From: Paratrimastix pyriformis
Lineage: Eukaryota; Preaxostyla; Paratrimastigidae
Direction: 5' to 3'
Length of the DNA: 64,000 nt
NCBI GenBank assembly: GCA_027972325.1
Contig: JAPMOS010000004.1
Location: forward strand, 992,001-1,056,000
A program made the position numbers and the translations under genes. Of this stretch, positions 54,752-64,000 are shown in pieces. Positions within the stretch are counted from its first letter, which is position 1. Each line of letters starts with the position of its first letter. The notes under the pieces are model-generated. The model was not told the DNA's origin, did not search any database, and saw only the letters and a program-made list of their open reading frames with translations.

Positions 54752-57700
54752 ATGGCATCTTCCGGAGGATTTACTGGTTCCGGACTTGCGGTGGCCCAAG
54801 GTGAGGGTTGGGCGGGCAGCAAGCAGCGGGATATGTTGACCATTCTGCGAGAGGTCGATCGGCAGCGCGACCAGCTTCAGGATCAGCTCGACACTCGATG
54901 TGAGCAACTCGCGGCTGCCACGGCGCAGAACGAGGACTTTATGAAGAAAATGCAACAAGCCAAAATTCAATTCACCTCTCTGCAGACCCAGTTCGAGATG
55001 GCGAATTCTGCGCGGAATGGCATGGAGAAAGAAATCCACTCGCTCAGGATTCAGGTCTGTCGACTTGGGCCTCTTGGTTTGACTTACTTCCGACAGTTGG
55101 ACGAAAGCATCACTGAGAGAGAGCGATTTCGCCAGCACGTCTGCTGTTTTTTTTCTCCTTGGTTGATTCACCATCACGACCCGGGCAGCTGCAAACGAGT
55201 GAAGCCGAGCGACAACGGCTCACAGACGATCTCCGAGAGTTGGTTAAAGAAAACCAGGTCTGCCGCAAAGGGTTACTCGCATTCCTCTTCATGCTGGACC
55301 TAGGCACTCAGCACCAACAATGCCATGCTCTCGGGAAAGCTTGAGCAAACCCAGAATGATTGCCAGCGAACAAATGCGGCTCTCGGTCAATGGGAAAAGG
55401 TTTTTCGCCTTTACTATCCTCCTCCTCCTCCTCCTCCTCCTCCTCCTCCTCCTCCTCCTCCTCCTCCTCCTCCTCCTCCTCCTCCTCCTCCTCCTCCTCC
55501 TCCTCCTCCTCCTCCTCCTCCTCCTCCTCCTCCTCCTCCTCCTCCTCCTCCTCCTCCTCCTCCTCCTCCTCCTCCTCCTCCTCCTCCTCCTCCTCCTCCT
55601 CCTCCTCCTCCTCCTCCGCCCTCCATCCACCCCACCCCTCCAACTCACCCCATCTATCCACCTCCAACCGCTCTTCTCTTTCACACAGCTTACCGCAAGC
55701 AAAGAACTCGAACGAGTCCACATCCTGCAAAATTGCGAGGTCTGCTTTCTTCGATTTCTTTCCATCTCAACCCGGATGCTTTCCAACCCACTTGATGTCC
55801 AACCCCATGCTTTCAACCCCATGCTTTCCATCCCACCCCACATGCTTTTCCCCCTCAATTTTCTCTCAGAGTCTGGCCAACGAACAAGCCACACTTCAGC
55901 ACGCTTTGCACGAGAACGAAATGACCTGTGAGGGTCTCCGAACGGGCCTCCAGGCACGCGACCAGCAACTGCAATCCCTGGCCGCCCAATTGCATGAGGC
56001 GTACGAAGCGAATCAAAACCTGGCCACCAATATGGAGACAACGCACATACAGTACCAGGGTCTGCCGCCCGATGATGCGTGTTGGCTGGCTGGCTGACTG
56101 GTGTGGGATGTGGGATGCTGGGTTCGTGGAAGAGCGTTCGTGGGTCGTGCCCATTCATCTTCTTCCAACCCCCAATAGCGCTCACTGAGGAGTTGAACCG
56201 GGCCAAGGAAATCATTTCTCGGCTCTATCAGGACCAACAACATCTCAGTCTGTCGCCATCCTGCCTTTTATTGTGCACCCCTGTCCATTTTGCGTGTCGC
56301 CTTCTGACCCGTTTTCCTGACCCGTTTTTCTGACCTCCTGTCGACCGCTTTGGCAGTCACGGACAAAGACGCGCAAGCCATGCTCTCCGCCATGGCATCT
56401 GAGAAGCAAACCCGCGCGGAAACGGAGGTCTGTCCCGGGTCTCGAATCGCGACCCAGGCAGAAGATCGCAATCGACGGTGGGTCAATCATATGTCATGGT
56501 CTTCTCATCTCTCCATCCCAGATCGCCCGTCTGATGGCCTTGACGAGCAGCCTTCAGGAGCAGCGGGACGCCCTCGCGGCCCAGTCGTCGGCCATGGAAG
56601 GCCTTGCGGGGGACGAGGTCGCAATAGATCTCAAACTGCGCGCCTTTCTTTCTCTCACTCGCACTTCACAGTCCCTTTGCTCCACACACACTTCACTTGT
56701 TTCGCGAACGAGCCTCATTCTCTCCCCACATGGTGCTGACGTAGCGGAAACGAGTCCAAGAACTCGAGAGGCTTCTCGCCCAAACTCGGGGCGACCAGTG
56801 CGCCGCTCAGGGCCAATTGGAGGTCCGTAGCATCGCCAGCAGCCTCTCTTCTTTCTCGCTTCCCACTCTCGTCGACCCTCCGCTCACTTTTTCCCTTCTC
56901 ACTCGGCTGGCTGGCGATGCAGGGCGTGCAGGCCGAGATCGCACGACGCGAGACCAAGATCACAGAACTTCAGGCGTCTGTAGGAACCTCTTTCATTTTC
57001 TCCGCACGTCCTTTCGCCCGTCCTTTCGCACCTCCTTCATTGATCCTGCTTCTTTTCTCCCCAGCGAAAATAACTCCCGGACGCGGCAGTGCGCCCAACT
57101 AATGGACTCCAATGCGAAACTCGAAGGGCAGGTCAATGCCCTGCGAACGTCTGCCACTTTGCCGTTCGCCTCTCCTCATCCAGGCCAACCTCTTGCAGGG
57201 AGTTGGGCCAGGCCAGCCGGATCAAGGACGATACCCTTGCCCAGACCAGCCGGGTCCGCGGCCAGACGAGGCAACTCGAGGCCACTGTCGCCCATCTCCA
57301 GTCAGGTTCGTATCATCGGATTTTGGCCGGGGAGGCTCGGTGGCTTTACGATGATGAATCAATTCGCTGGTGCGTGCCCGTAGCTCTGGAGGAGTCCCAA
57401 AAGGAGGCGGCGGCCCTCCACGATGAACTCACCCGGGCCCGCAACGAGCATGCCTCCGCCATCGCCCGAACACAGTCCCGTTGCGAGAAGGTCTCCGCAC
57501 TGCGTCGAGGATGTTCGAGGGTGACTGATCTTTTTTTGTTTTTTGCGCGGGCGGTTGACTGGGGGAGTAGCGAGTTGGCGATCTCGAGGCCGAACTGGGC
57601 GCCGTTCGGCAGGCGTACACCAGCCTGGCCGCCGATCACGCCAAGATGCGCGATTTGTATGCCTCCCTCATCGGTGCTCCCGCAGCCGCACGGGTCCGCA

Positions 57701-58355
57701 CGTTTTCATTCAGTTTGTCACAAGTGGGTGGACGAGCATGTTGAATGTGTGTGTCCATGCTTCATTCATCTTTCCGTTTGCCATGGTTTCCGACTCACAG
57801 GATGTGCCCGTGCCGCAACCTCCGATCTACGTTCCACAGTATACCCTTTCTGCCACATCGCGCCCTGTTCCGCCCCCGTCGTCCCTGACCGCCGTATCGG
57901 CCCTCACATCCTCGGCCTCAGGGCGGGCTTCCGCCGCTGCCCTTCCCATCGGCCAGCCACCCCGACCCTCCCTGCCTTCATCCACGGTCACCTCCACGAC
58001 GTTCTCGTTCTCCTCCGCCCCCCAGCCCACTCGTCCGACCCCCCCTCCCTCTGCTCGGCCCTCTATCACCCCCTGCTGCCCCGCGCGCAGCCACCGCCGC
58101 ATCAACCAGAGGCAGCAGCAGCATCTCAACGATGCCTCTCGCCTCCGGCTCTGCCGAGCGGATGCCCCCGAGGACCGCCCCACTCCCTGCGAGCCCAGGG
58201 TCAGGCCCACCCGGGCGGGTGTTGGACATTCGCTCCCCGGCCGCACCCGTCCTCACCTCACCTGGCCACGCCCCGCGGCCCCTCCCCCATCGCACGTTCG
58301 GCCGTGGAATGCAGGAGCCGGACGAGATGGGATGATACTCTTACAAAAACGGTGA
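54752..58355 (+). CDS. Coiled-coil protein, possibly centrosomal or basal-body (CEP135/TSGA10-like)
   Basis: Sixteen exons. Start MASSGGFTGSG at 54,752; introns at 55,055-55,096, 55,139-55,188, 55,258-55,303, 55,399-55,688, 55,740-55,869, 56,060-56,178, 56,248-56,356, 56,428-56,521, 56,618-56,744, 56,823-56,922, 56,975-57,064, 57,149-57,198, 57,306-57,383, 57,491-57,570 and 57,694-57,800. Every joint keeps the frame. The product is nearly continuous heptad-like helix (ILREVDRQRDQLQDQLD, QTSEAERQRLTDDLRELVKE, ELTRARNEHASAIARTQSR), then a Pro/Ser-rich tail from DVPVPQPPIYVPQY to a TGA at 58,353. The opening helix recalls CEP135/TSGA10, but coiled coils attract false matches, so only the structural class is secure. 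Thirteen of its 15 introns start GTC. Confidence 0.75.
55415..55620. repeat. (TCC)n tract in an intron of the coiled-coil gene
   Basis: About 68 TCC triplets without interruption inside the 290-nt intron at 55,399-55,688. In the transcript it acts as one very long pyrimidine stretch before the acceptor. Poly-Pro, poly-Leu, poly-Ser, poly-Glu, poly-Arg and poly-Gly frames here are artefacts. Confidence 0.95.
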
Positions 58356-58466
58356 AGGTTGGGCCACCCAAGCCCGGCGCCTCGCTGGGTTCTTTCTCTC
58401 ATCCCCCCCCCCCCCCCCCCCCCCCCTCCCGTATTTATCTGGCGGTGACTGTTCGTACGTCGTATT

Positions 58467-61457
58467 CTATGGCGGAATTGAGCTTACCTCGACGGTACGA
58501 TTGCCGGGGTAGTAGACGACAAAGGTGAGATCGACGGGGAAGGAACCCGGGTTGACGCACTTGGCCCCTTGGTACTCGGCCGTCAAATGGGTGCAGGAGT
58601 CGGCCAGAAGAAGCTTGAAAAAAGAAAAACATTGGAGAGAAAAAGCCTTCGATGGGAATCGAACCCATTACCTCCCGCTTACTAAGCGGGTGCTCTGCCA
58701 AGTAAGCTACGAAGGCGAACATACTGTTACATGGGGTGGGCGCGCCGTGATATCATTTCTCCCTCACACGACAAAGACAAAGGGCAGACCATGTGCGGGA
58801 TGGGGTAGAGCTGCATGGCATGGTCGAGGTTCCACGCGATGGGAACCGTTTGGGGGCAGAGCGGGCAGAGGTGCGCCTGGTCGAACACTGTCTTCACCAT
58901 CTGTCCGTCGCCCGCCCATGCGTTGAAGAATGTGTGGACGCGGAAAAGGTTCGTGTGATGACAGACCGCCATGTACAGATTGCGAGTCTCCTGCTGCAGA
59001 GCAGAGTCCTCCTCCAGGGCCATGGAGGGGTCTTGGGTCGCCTGCGGGGTCTCGTCTGCGGCAAGAGTGGGCGCGGAGGGGGAGGTGAGGGGGGAGGGGG
59101 GATGGTGACACCAACGTTCGTCCACTCCTCGAAGCTCTGTCGAGTCGATATCGCCACGGGATGGTAGCCGGGGGTACAGACCGGGGTTGGACAGCCCCTC
59201 GCGGAGGGCTTCGCCCTCTGGGGATGGCGACGGGGCGGGGACTGGGGTCACTCCTGCGGCCTCCGCTACTGCTCCTGCTGCTGCTGGGGCCTGGGTTTGG
59301 GACGGGGGCAGCCCGGTCCCCGCGGGTGCGATCTGGGGTGGGTTCAGGGCGAAACACGACCGCCGGATCTTTTGAAGCAGGTTGTCACGATAGATGACAA
59401 TTGTCTGGGTGAAGAAGGCCAACCTGCGTGGGGGGGGGGGGGGAACAGGAGATTATGACGTGGACGGGGCGGATGACAACCATCGCCCGCCCGGCCCGCG
59501 GCTGACCTGACAGGATTCGTGGCGAGGGTGACTCGGAGCCCCGGGACGGCCAGCAGGGGCGCCACCAACGAGGGCGGCAAGGGCGCCCGGGGCAGCAGTG
59601 GCCCGCTGCTCAGATCGTTAGGCCCAGGCACAAGAACTAGAACAACAGAAAGGTTGGCGGATCGAATCACGGCGGCGACAATTTTTTTTTCTTCCCCCAG
59701 ACCGAATCTGCTGTGAGCCACCAAGCGGGGACACTCCTGGATCAGGGCGGCCAGCTGGCCGAAGAGGTCGCGCACACGTTGGTGGTCCCCGGGGCCCTGC
59801 AGACAAGAGGATGGTTCCGATGATGAATGAACTCCAACACCCACGCGTCGCCACCCCCCCCCCTCCACCCCGCCTGCCGCCCCGCCCCCATCCCATTGTG
59901 TAACCTTCTGATTCTCCAACAAGGGATCGAGTGCAAAGGGGGGCGGTGATTCAGGGGGGGCGATCGTGGGCGGGAGTGGGATGGTTTGAGGGGGGAGAGC
60001 CACCAATTTTTTTAGGGGGGATAGCCACCATTTTTTTTTTTCAGCAACAATATGGGATGAATTCCCATCAATCATATTGTGACCTATCCCCAGACCTGGG
60101 GCATGGGTTTGGAGGCGAAACTGCCCATCAGAACGAAGACAAGCGGAGGCACGTCCACCTCGTTGTATCCGTGCAGCATCACCGCCAACTTCTCCAGCAC
60201 CTGCACAGGGGTCGTGGGATGGGGGGGGGGGGGGTGGATGTGGTTATGACGACGATGACCCCGTGGACAGGGCCTATCCACTCATCATGATCGTGGTGGT
60301 CATCACAGCGGGCGAGACATGGGTGGAGAGGGGCGGGAGTGGTGGGAAAACGCCCAGCGAATGAGGACATGAAGACGAGACATGGCGTGGGGTGTGGTGG
60401 ACGTGGTGTGACGGGGGAACGGACGCGGGCCGATCCAGCCAGACGTCCAACGACAAGAAGTGACGTATAGATCACCCTGACGTATATATCACCCTGACGT
60501 ATATATCACCCTGACGTATATATCACCCTGACGTATATATCACCCTAGACGAGGCATGGTGCGAGGTGCGTGGTGGGTGGCATGTGGTGGAGCGTGGTGA
60601 CGGATGCGAATCCTAGCCAGACACCCCGATTTTTACCATTAAGGAAGGCGCGTATACCCATGGCATTTGTTTTCGGGGAAACGAACAGCCGAATTGCGAA
60701 GAGTGTTGTTGACGCGATCCTCCGACACATCGCCGAGAGGGTGCGGGACAGGGCATCCATGAATTTCTCATCAAGACGAGGCATAGCGTGGGTGGTGGCA
60801 TGACGTGGGGTGTCATGGGGTGGGGTGTGGGGTGGGTGGTGTGATGGTGAAAATGGGGGTGCGGACCCTCGGCCGATCCAGCCAGACATCCGATGACATA
60901 AAGACATCCGTGGGGTGTGTGGGGTGTGTGGTGGGTTGCATACGATGGGTGCGGACCCTCGGCCGATCCAGCCAGACGTCCGACACGAAGACAAGCATGG
61001 CCTCCGAGCGGGTCTCCACTTGTCGCAGATGCTGTTGTGCGAGCAGGAGGCATGGGCGGAAGACGGGATGCCCGATGAGCAGTATGAACGGGACCGTTGT
61101 CTGTCCGTCTGTGGGACGGAACTAGTCGCGGGGGACGGGTGGATGAATTGGGGGCAGCAAGCACCTCAATACCCCCAGGCGCAAAAAAAACAAACAAACA
61201 AAAACAACAACACTGCGATCTCCGCCCAGACCGGCCTGGTGGGAACCGCCGGATATGGGGTCCGTCACGGATCCATTCCCTGCCCCTCCCATCTTGGAAG
61301 GGCATCAGATTAGTGATCCACCTTCAAGAACCATCATCGTCATTCCGTGTGTATGTTCAGATGGGACGGGGGGATTTTTGAAACACACAATATCATCCCG
61401 TCTTAGTGCTCCGTGCGGACCTCTTCAAAACACAAATCCAGATAACTTGCCGATTCC

Positions 61458-61514
<57 letters not shown>

Positions 61515-62928
61515 GTGTTCGACGCCGCGGCTTGGGTCTGCTCGTCCCCGGGGGTGATGACAGCATCGGCCGAGTCGACAGAACCGGCGCGGAGGAGGCC
61601 GGTGGGTGTGACCAGCTGCTTCAGGATCGGGTGGGCCCGCAGGGTGGCGTCCTGGCTCTCGTTCGGGGGCGAGCACATGAAGACGACGTGGAAGATTCCT
61701 GGAGGCGGTGGTCGGCGATCGGAGGGTGGAGGGATGGGGGATGAAGACCAGCTCAAGGTGGTGGGTGATGCCCACGGAAGGGGATGCTGGGACTGCACCT
61801 TGCCCAGAAATTGAGGAATTGGGTTGGATGCTGGTGACGTGTGACGGCGATGCGTGTGGGAGTTGGTGGTGGTGGAGGGCGAAAGAAAGTCGGGTGTGTA
61901 AGTGTGTATGTGCGCGTTTGCGTGTCGGGGGGGGGGGGGGGAGTGAGTGGGTGATAACCACGGACCGTTGAGGTCTCTGTAACCCTCGACCAGCACAAAG
62001 GTGCCATCGCCAAAGAAGCCCTCGCTCTTGCTCTGCCCATCGTGTGGGTGTGTGTGGGTGCACGTTAAAAAACGGTACGAGACGATATGACAGGGTGATT
62101 GGGGAGGGAGGGGATGGGTTGGAGAGGGGAGGAAGAGACCATCCCAGAGAGGTCCAATTCGATCGACCCCGAGGGGTCCTCCAGGTGGAATTTGCCCTCG
62201 GTCAGTTGGCACAGCAGCCCAAACAGGAATTTGTGGTGGCCCGAGGCCCCAATGAGCGAACTCACCTCGACAATCTACGACGGGGTTAGATCCACACCGG
62301 GGGGGTGATATATGAGGCTACCCCGGGGGGACAGCCACAGACAGGGCAGTAGACTTGCTTGCTCTGGGGTAACAGCGGCGGAACAAAGTTCTTCTGGCGA
62401 AGGAGCCGCTGCCGGAGCAGGTGATATCGATCATCTGCGAAGAATACCGGGGGGATGTGGGCCGTGTTACATATCGACGAATTACAGACTAAACATGGCA
62501 ATCTTGGCGGGGGCATCCCCAAAGAGGGCATGCGGTCCCGGGACACTGGAATATGATAAGATGATGGTTGGTCCGGCGGAGCCGCGGAATTGTACAGACA
62601 ATGCGAAAATTTTCCTGTGCGCATCGTAACGAAACTTTGGAACAGCCCGAGCATCAATAATTCGGAGATACTTGTGTTCGTCGTCGGGATTGATGTGAGC
62701 ATCAGGAGCCGCCTGCTCCAACTTCTGAATAGCGAGCTCGATATCTTTTGCTTCAGCTTTGCTATCTTTTATCGTCAGAGAGACTTCTTTGATGATGGCC
62801 GGAAACACCTCCTCGGCATTATCGAGAGTCCCCAAAAAAGAGAGCAATTTGGTCCTCGCCTCTGGGTCAAACCGCACACCACACATGGCAATTGATTTGT
62901 TCAATTTCCTTGACACTGCAGGATCCAT
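58467..62928 (-). CDS. POLE2: DNA polymerase epsilon subunit 2 (POLE2 / Dpb2)
   Basis: B-subunit of the leading-strand polymerase, also needed to assemble the CMG helicase at origins. The start at 62,928 gives MDPAVSRKLNKS. Collinear matches to human POLE2: FRYDAHRKIF (62,650), LFGDAPAKIAMF (about 62,530-62,495), LCQLTEGKFHLEDPSGSIELDLSG (62,230-62,150), VFVSDVWLD (about 60,995), VLEKLAVMLHGYNEVDVPPL (from 60,200), LVPGPNDLSSGPLLPRAPLP (59,650-59,590), IVIYRDNLLQKIRRSCF (59,400-59,350), HLCPLCPQTVPIAWNLDHAMQLYPIPHM (to 58,790), LLLADSC..CVNPGSFPVD (58,613-58,540). As in eukaryotic B-subunits, the phosphodiesterase motif is degenerate. Unusual insertions: polyQ near 61,515-61,455 and a Pro/Ala-rich stretch of about 100 residues (59,330-59,000). 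The last intron (58,614-58,789) holds a tRNA gene. The CDS probably ends NRTVEVSSIPP-TAG, with GTAAGC read as coding. Confidence 0.9.
58645..58716 (-). tRNA. tRNA-Thr (anticodon AGT)
   Basis: 72 nt folding into a full cloverleaf: 7-bp acceptor stem (GCCTTCG/CGAAGGC), D-arm GCTT/GAGC, anticodon stem CCCGC/GCGGG with loop TTAGTAA (anticodon AGT), T-arm ATGGG/CCCAT with loop TTCGATT. The B box GGTTCGATTCC is intact and CCA is not encoded, as in eukaryotes. Five T residues follow directly (58,640-58,644 on the other strand), a standard Pol III stop. It lies in the same direction inside the last POLE2 intron. Confidence 0.95.
60415..60995 (-). repeat. Decayed copies of a POLE2 exon end inside the next intron
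   Basis: The exon end coding VFVSDVWLDRPR with its donor GTCCGCACCC (about 60,995-60,950) is repeated at 60,900-60,855, 60,625-60,605 (partial) and 60,450-60,420. Each copy keeps GACGTCTGGCTGGATCGGCC or a close variant. They look like ghost exon ends made by tandem duplication across a donor site. Confidence 0.75.
60461..60545. repeat. 17-bp minisatellite, five copies
   Basis: Five direct copies of TGACGTATATATCACCC (the first has TAGA for TATA) in the POLE2 intron between the DVWLD and VLEKL exons. No spacers, so not CRISPR-like. Confidence 0.95.
61450..61515 (-). repeat. polyQ insertion in POLE2
   Basis: About 20 CAG/CAA codons in the exon that ends DLCFEEV before GTCCGC. Human POLE2 has no polyQ here. 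It probably forms a disordered loop. Confidence 0.85.
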
Positions 62929-62984
62929 CTTGCCTGAAATAGCCGCGTCGCCGACTTTGATTATTTGAAAGGCGCGGAGAGCTT
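62929..62984. promoter_or_regulatory. Divergent promoter: POLE2 / CDK8
   Basis: 56 bp between the two ATGs, with GACTTTGATTATTTGAAAGG at its centre. See the similar motif in the DOLPP1 spacer. Confidence 0.5.
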
Positions 62985-64000
62985 ATGTTTCCCTATAGGT
63001 CCGATAAGCACCCGGTGTGCTCGCCCGTCGAACGTCGAGCTGAACCCAGCTTTTCTCAGAAATCGCAAGCGGGTCAACCTTTCGCGGTACTCTTTTCACG
63101 ACCAGCGAGACAAGATCGGTGAAGGGACGTACGGCGTGGTTTATGCTGCCTTTGATCTCCATCGCCGTGTGAAAGTTGCCATCAAGAAACTCCGGACCAA
63201 CGAAACAAATAAAGAGATACCACTGAGTGGGTATCGGGAGATTGCTGTCTGTGCGGACTTTCATCTTGTCCCCTCGCTCATTTTGATCCACAGCTCCTCC
63301 GCGAGTTGCATCACGAAGATATCATTGCTCTCCAAGACGTTGTCGTTGACCCGGAAGAACGTTGCGTCTATCTTGTCTTCGATTGGGCGTGCATCGACCT
63401 TTTCGTCTGTGATCATCACCACACTCTGCCGCAACCCATGCTCACCTCCAACAGGATGCCCTCCAGAAAATGCGAAAAGCCTCAATACAAATTGACGCCG
63501 TTTTTGTCAAGACGGCCATGTGGCACATCCTCCGGGGTCTATCCTTCCTGCACACCAACTGGGTGATGCACCGGGACATGAAACCCAGCAATATCCTGCT
63601 CATGCCCGACGGGTCAGTCAAATTAGGTCTGCCTCACCCGCGGTCATATCCACACTCATTCCACACCCCGGGGCTCCAGCGGACTTTGGGCTGGCCCGGA
63701 TTTTTCAATCGCCGCCGGAACCGCTCTCCATCAATGGGGTGGTGGTGACCATCTGGTCGGTATTACCCCTCCCCTCCTCCTCCTCCTGCTGTGCGATGCG
63801 TCTGCCTGTGTGGGTTGGCACGGGCGCATCCTCGTTCGGATTCGTCCTGTTTCAAAATTCCATATCAAATGCTCCCAATGGGTATCTCCCACCCCCTCCC
63901 TCCATCTCTGAATGGGTATATCACCACCCCAGGTACCGCAGCCCAGAACTTCTCCTCGGCTCGCAGCACTACACCAAAGCCGTCGGTCTGATCCGCTCGT
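62985..64000 (+). CDS. CDK8: CDK8-type Mediator kinase (5' part, runs off right edge)
   Basis: Cyclin-C-dependent kinase of the Mediator kinase module, acting on Pol II and transcription factors in the nucleus. Exons 62,985-62,998, 63,060-63,246, 63,294-63,404, 63,455-63,626, 63,680-63,755 and 63,933-63,985; the next intron starts at 63,986. All six donors read GTC-N-G. The joined product starts MFPYRNRKRVNLSRYSFHDQ, then IGEGTYGVVY (P-loop), VAIKKL (catalytic Lys), LLRELHHEDIIALQDVVVDP, FLHTNWVMHRDMKPSNIL (catalytic loop), ADFGLARIFQSPPEPL, VVVTIWYRSPELLLG and SQHYTKAV. HANWVLHRDLKPANIL and [24 protein letters not shown] in human CDK8 are closer to this than other CDKs. The activation segment lacks a Thr for CAK phosphorylation, as in CDK8. 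The DFG here is DMG in human CDK8. Confidence 0.9.

Noticed and set aside
54697-54843. Upstream ATG (54,843) for DOLPP1
   Set aside because: It would run antisense through the first exon of the coiled-coil gene. The protein from 54,696 already begins where DOLPP1 homologues do.
55415-55620. Poly-Pro / poly-Glu protein from the TCC tract
   Set aside because: The tract lies inside an intron whose flanking exons join in frame as WEK-LTASKELE.
58467-58500. Canonical GTAAGC donor after NRTVE in POLE2
   Set aside because: Donors in this genome are GTCYGY, and reading through gives a short tail with a stop at a length matching human POLE2.

Overview
The window comes from a GC-rich, intron-rich unicellular eukaryote. 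The evidence is conserved eukaryotic genes (FIG4, OCRL/INPP5B, DOLPP1, POLE2, CDK8) split by many short introns, one eukaryotic-type tRNA gene, and dense triplet repeats and minisatellites inside introns. I cannot place the species from sequence alone; a free-living protist is the safest reading. Introns here almost never start GTAAGT or GTATGT. They start GTCTGT, GTCTGC, GTCCGT or GTCCGC, and this rule was used to set most exon borders below.

Positions 1-30,000 hold a tandem family of three minus-strand genes for large cell-surface proteins. Gene B (about 25.68 kb down to 9.90 kb) is the most complete copy: a hydrophobic leader, a unique N-terminal domain, many beta-rich repeats like those called DUF5650 in bacterial adhesins, a PA14-like module, about 14 IPT/TIG domains, one membrane span and a short tail with polyQ and Ala-Pro repeats. 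Gene A (about 9.15 kb to beyond position 1) is a near copy that runs off the left edge. Gene C (29.35 to 26.28 kb) keeps both ends but has lost about 12 kb from the middle, and its polyQ has grown from 9 to 132 triplets. The spacers between copies are also duplicated.

From 30 to 46 kb, two phosphoinositide phosphatases lie head to tail on the minus strand: an OCRL/INPP5B-type 5-phosphatase with ASH and RhoGAP domains, and FIG4, a Sac-domain phosphatase. An AT-rich, virus-like fragment sits in an OCRL intron. From 46 to 54 kb the plus strand carries one long Pro/Ser-rich protein of unknown role. Next come DOLPP1 (minus), a coiled-coil protein possibly of the centrosome or basal body (plus), POLE2 (minus, with a tRNA-Thr gene inside its last intron) and the start of CDK8 (plus).

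The right half is compact between genes but bloated inside them. Three divergent pairs (FIG4 / Pro-rich gene, DOLPP1 / coiled-coil gene, POLE2 / CDK8) have start codons only about 55-90 bp apart, and DOLPP1 appears to overlap its convergent neighbour. Most non-coding sequence is intron, filled with (ATC)n, purine tracts, minisatellites and one TA-flanked MITE.
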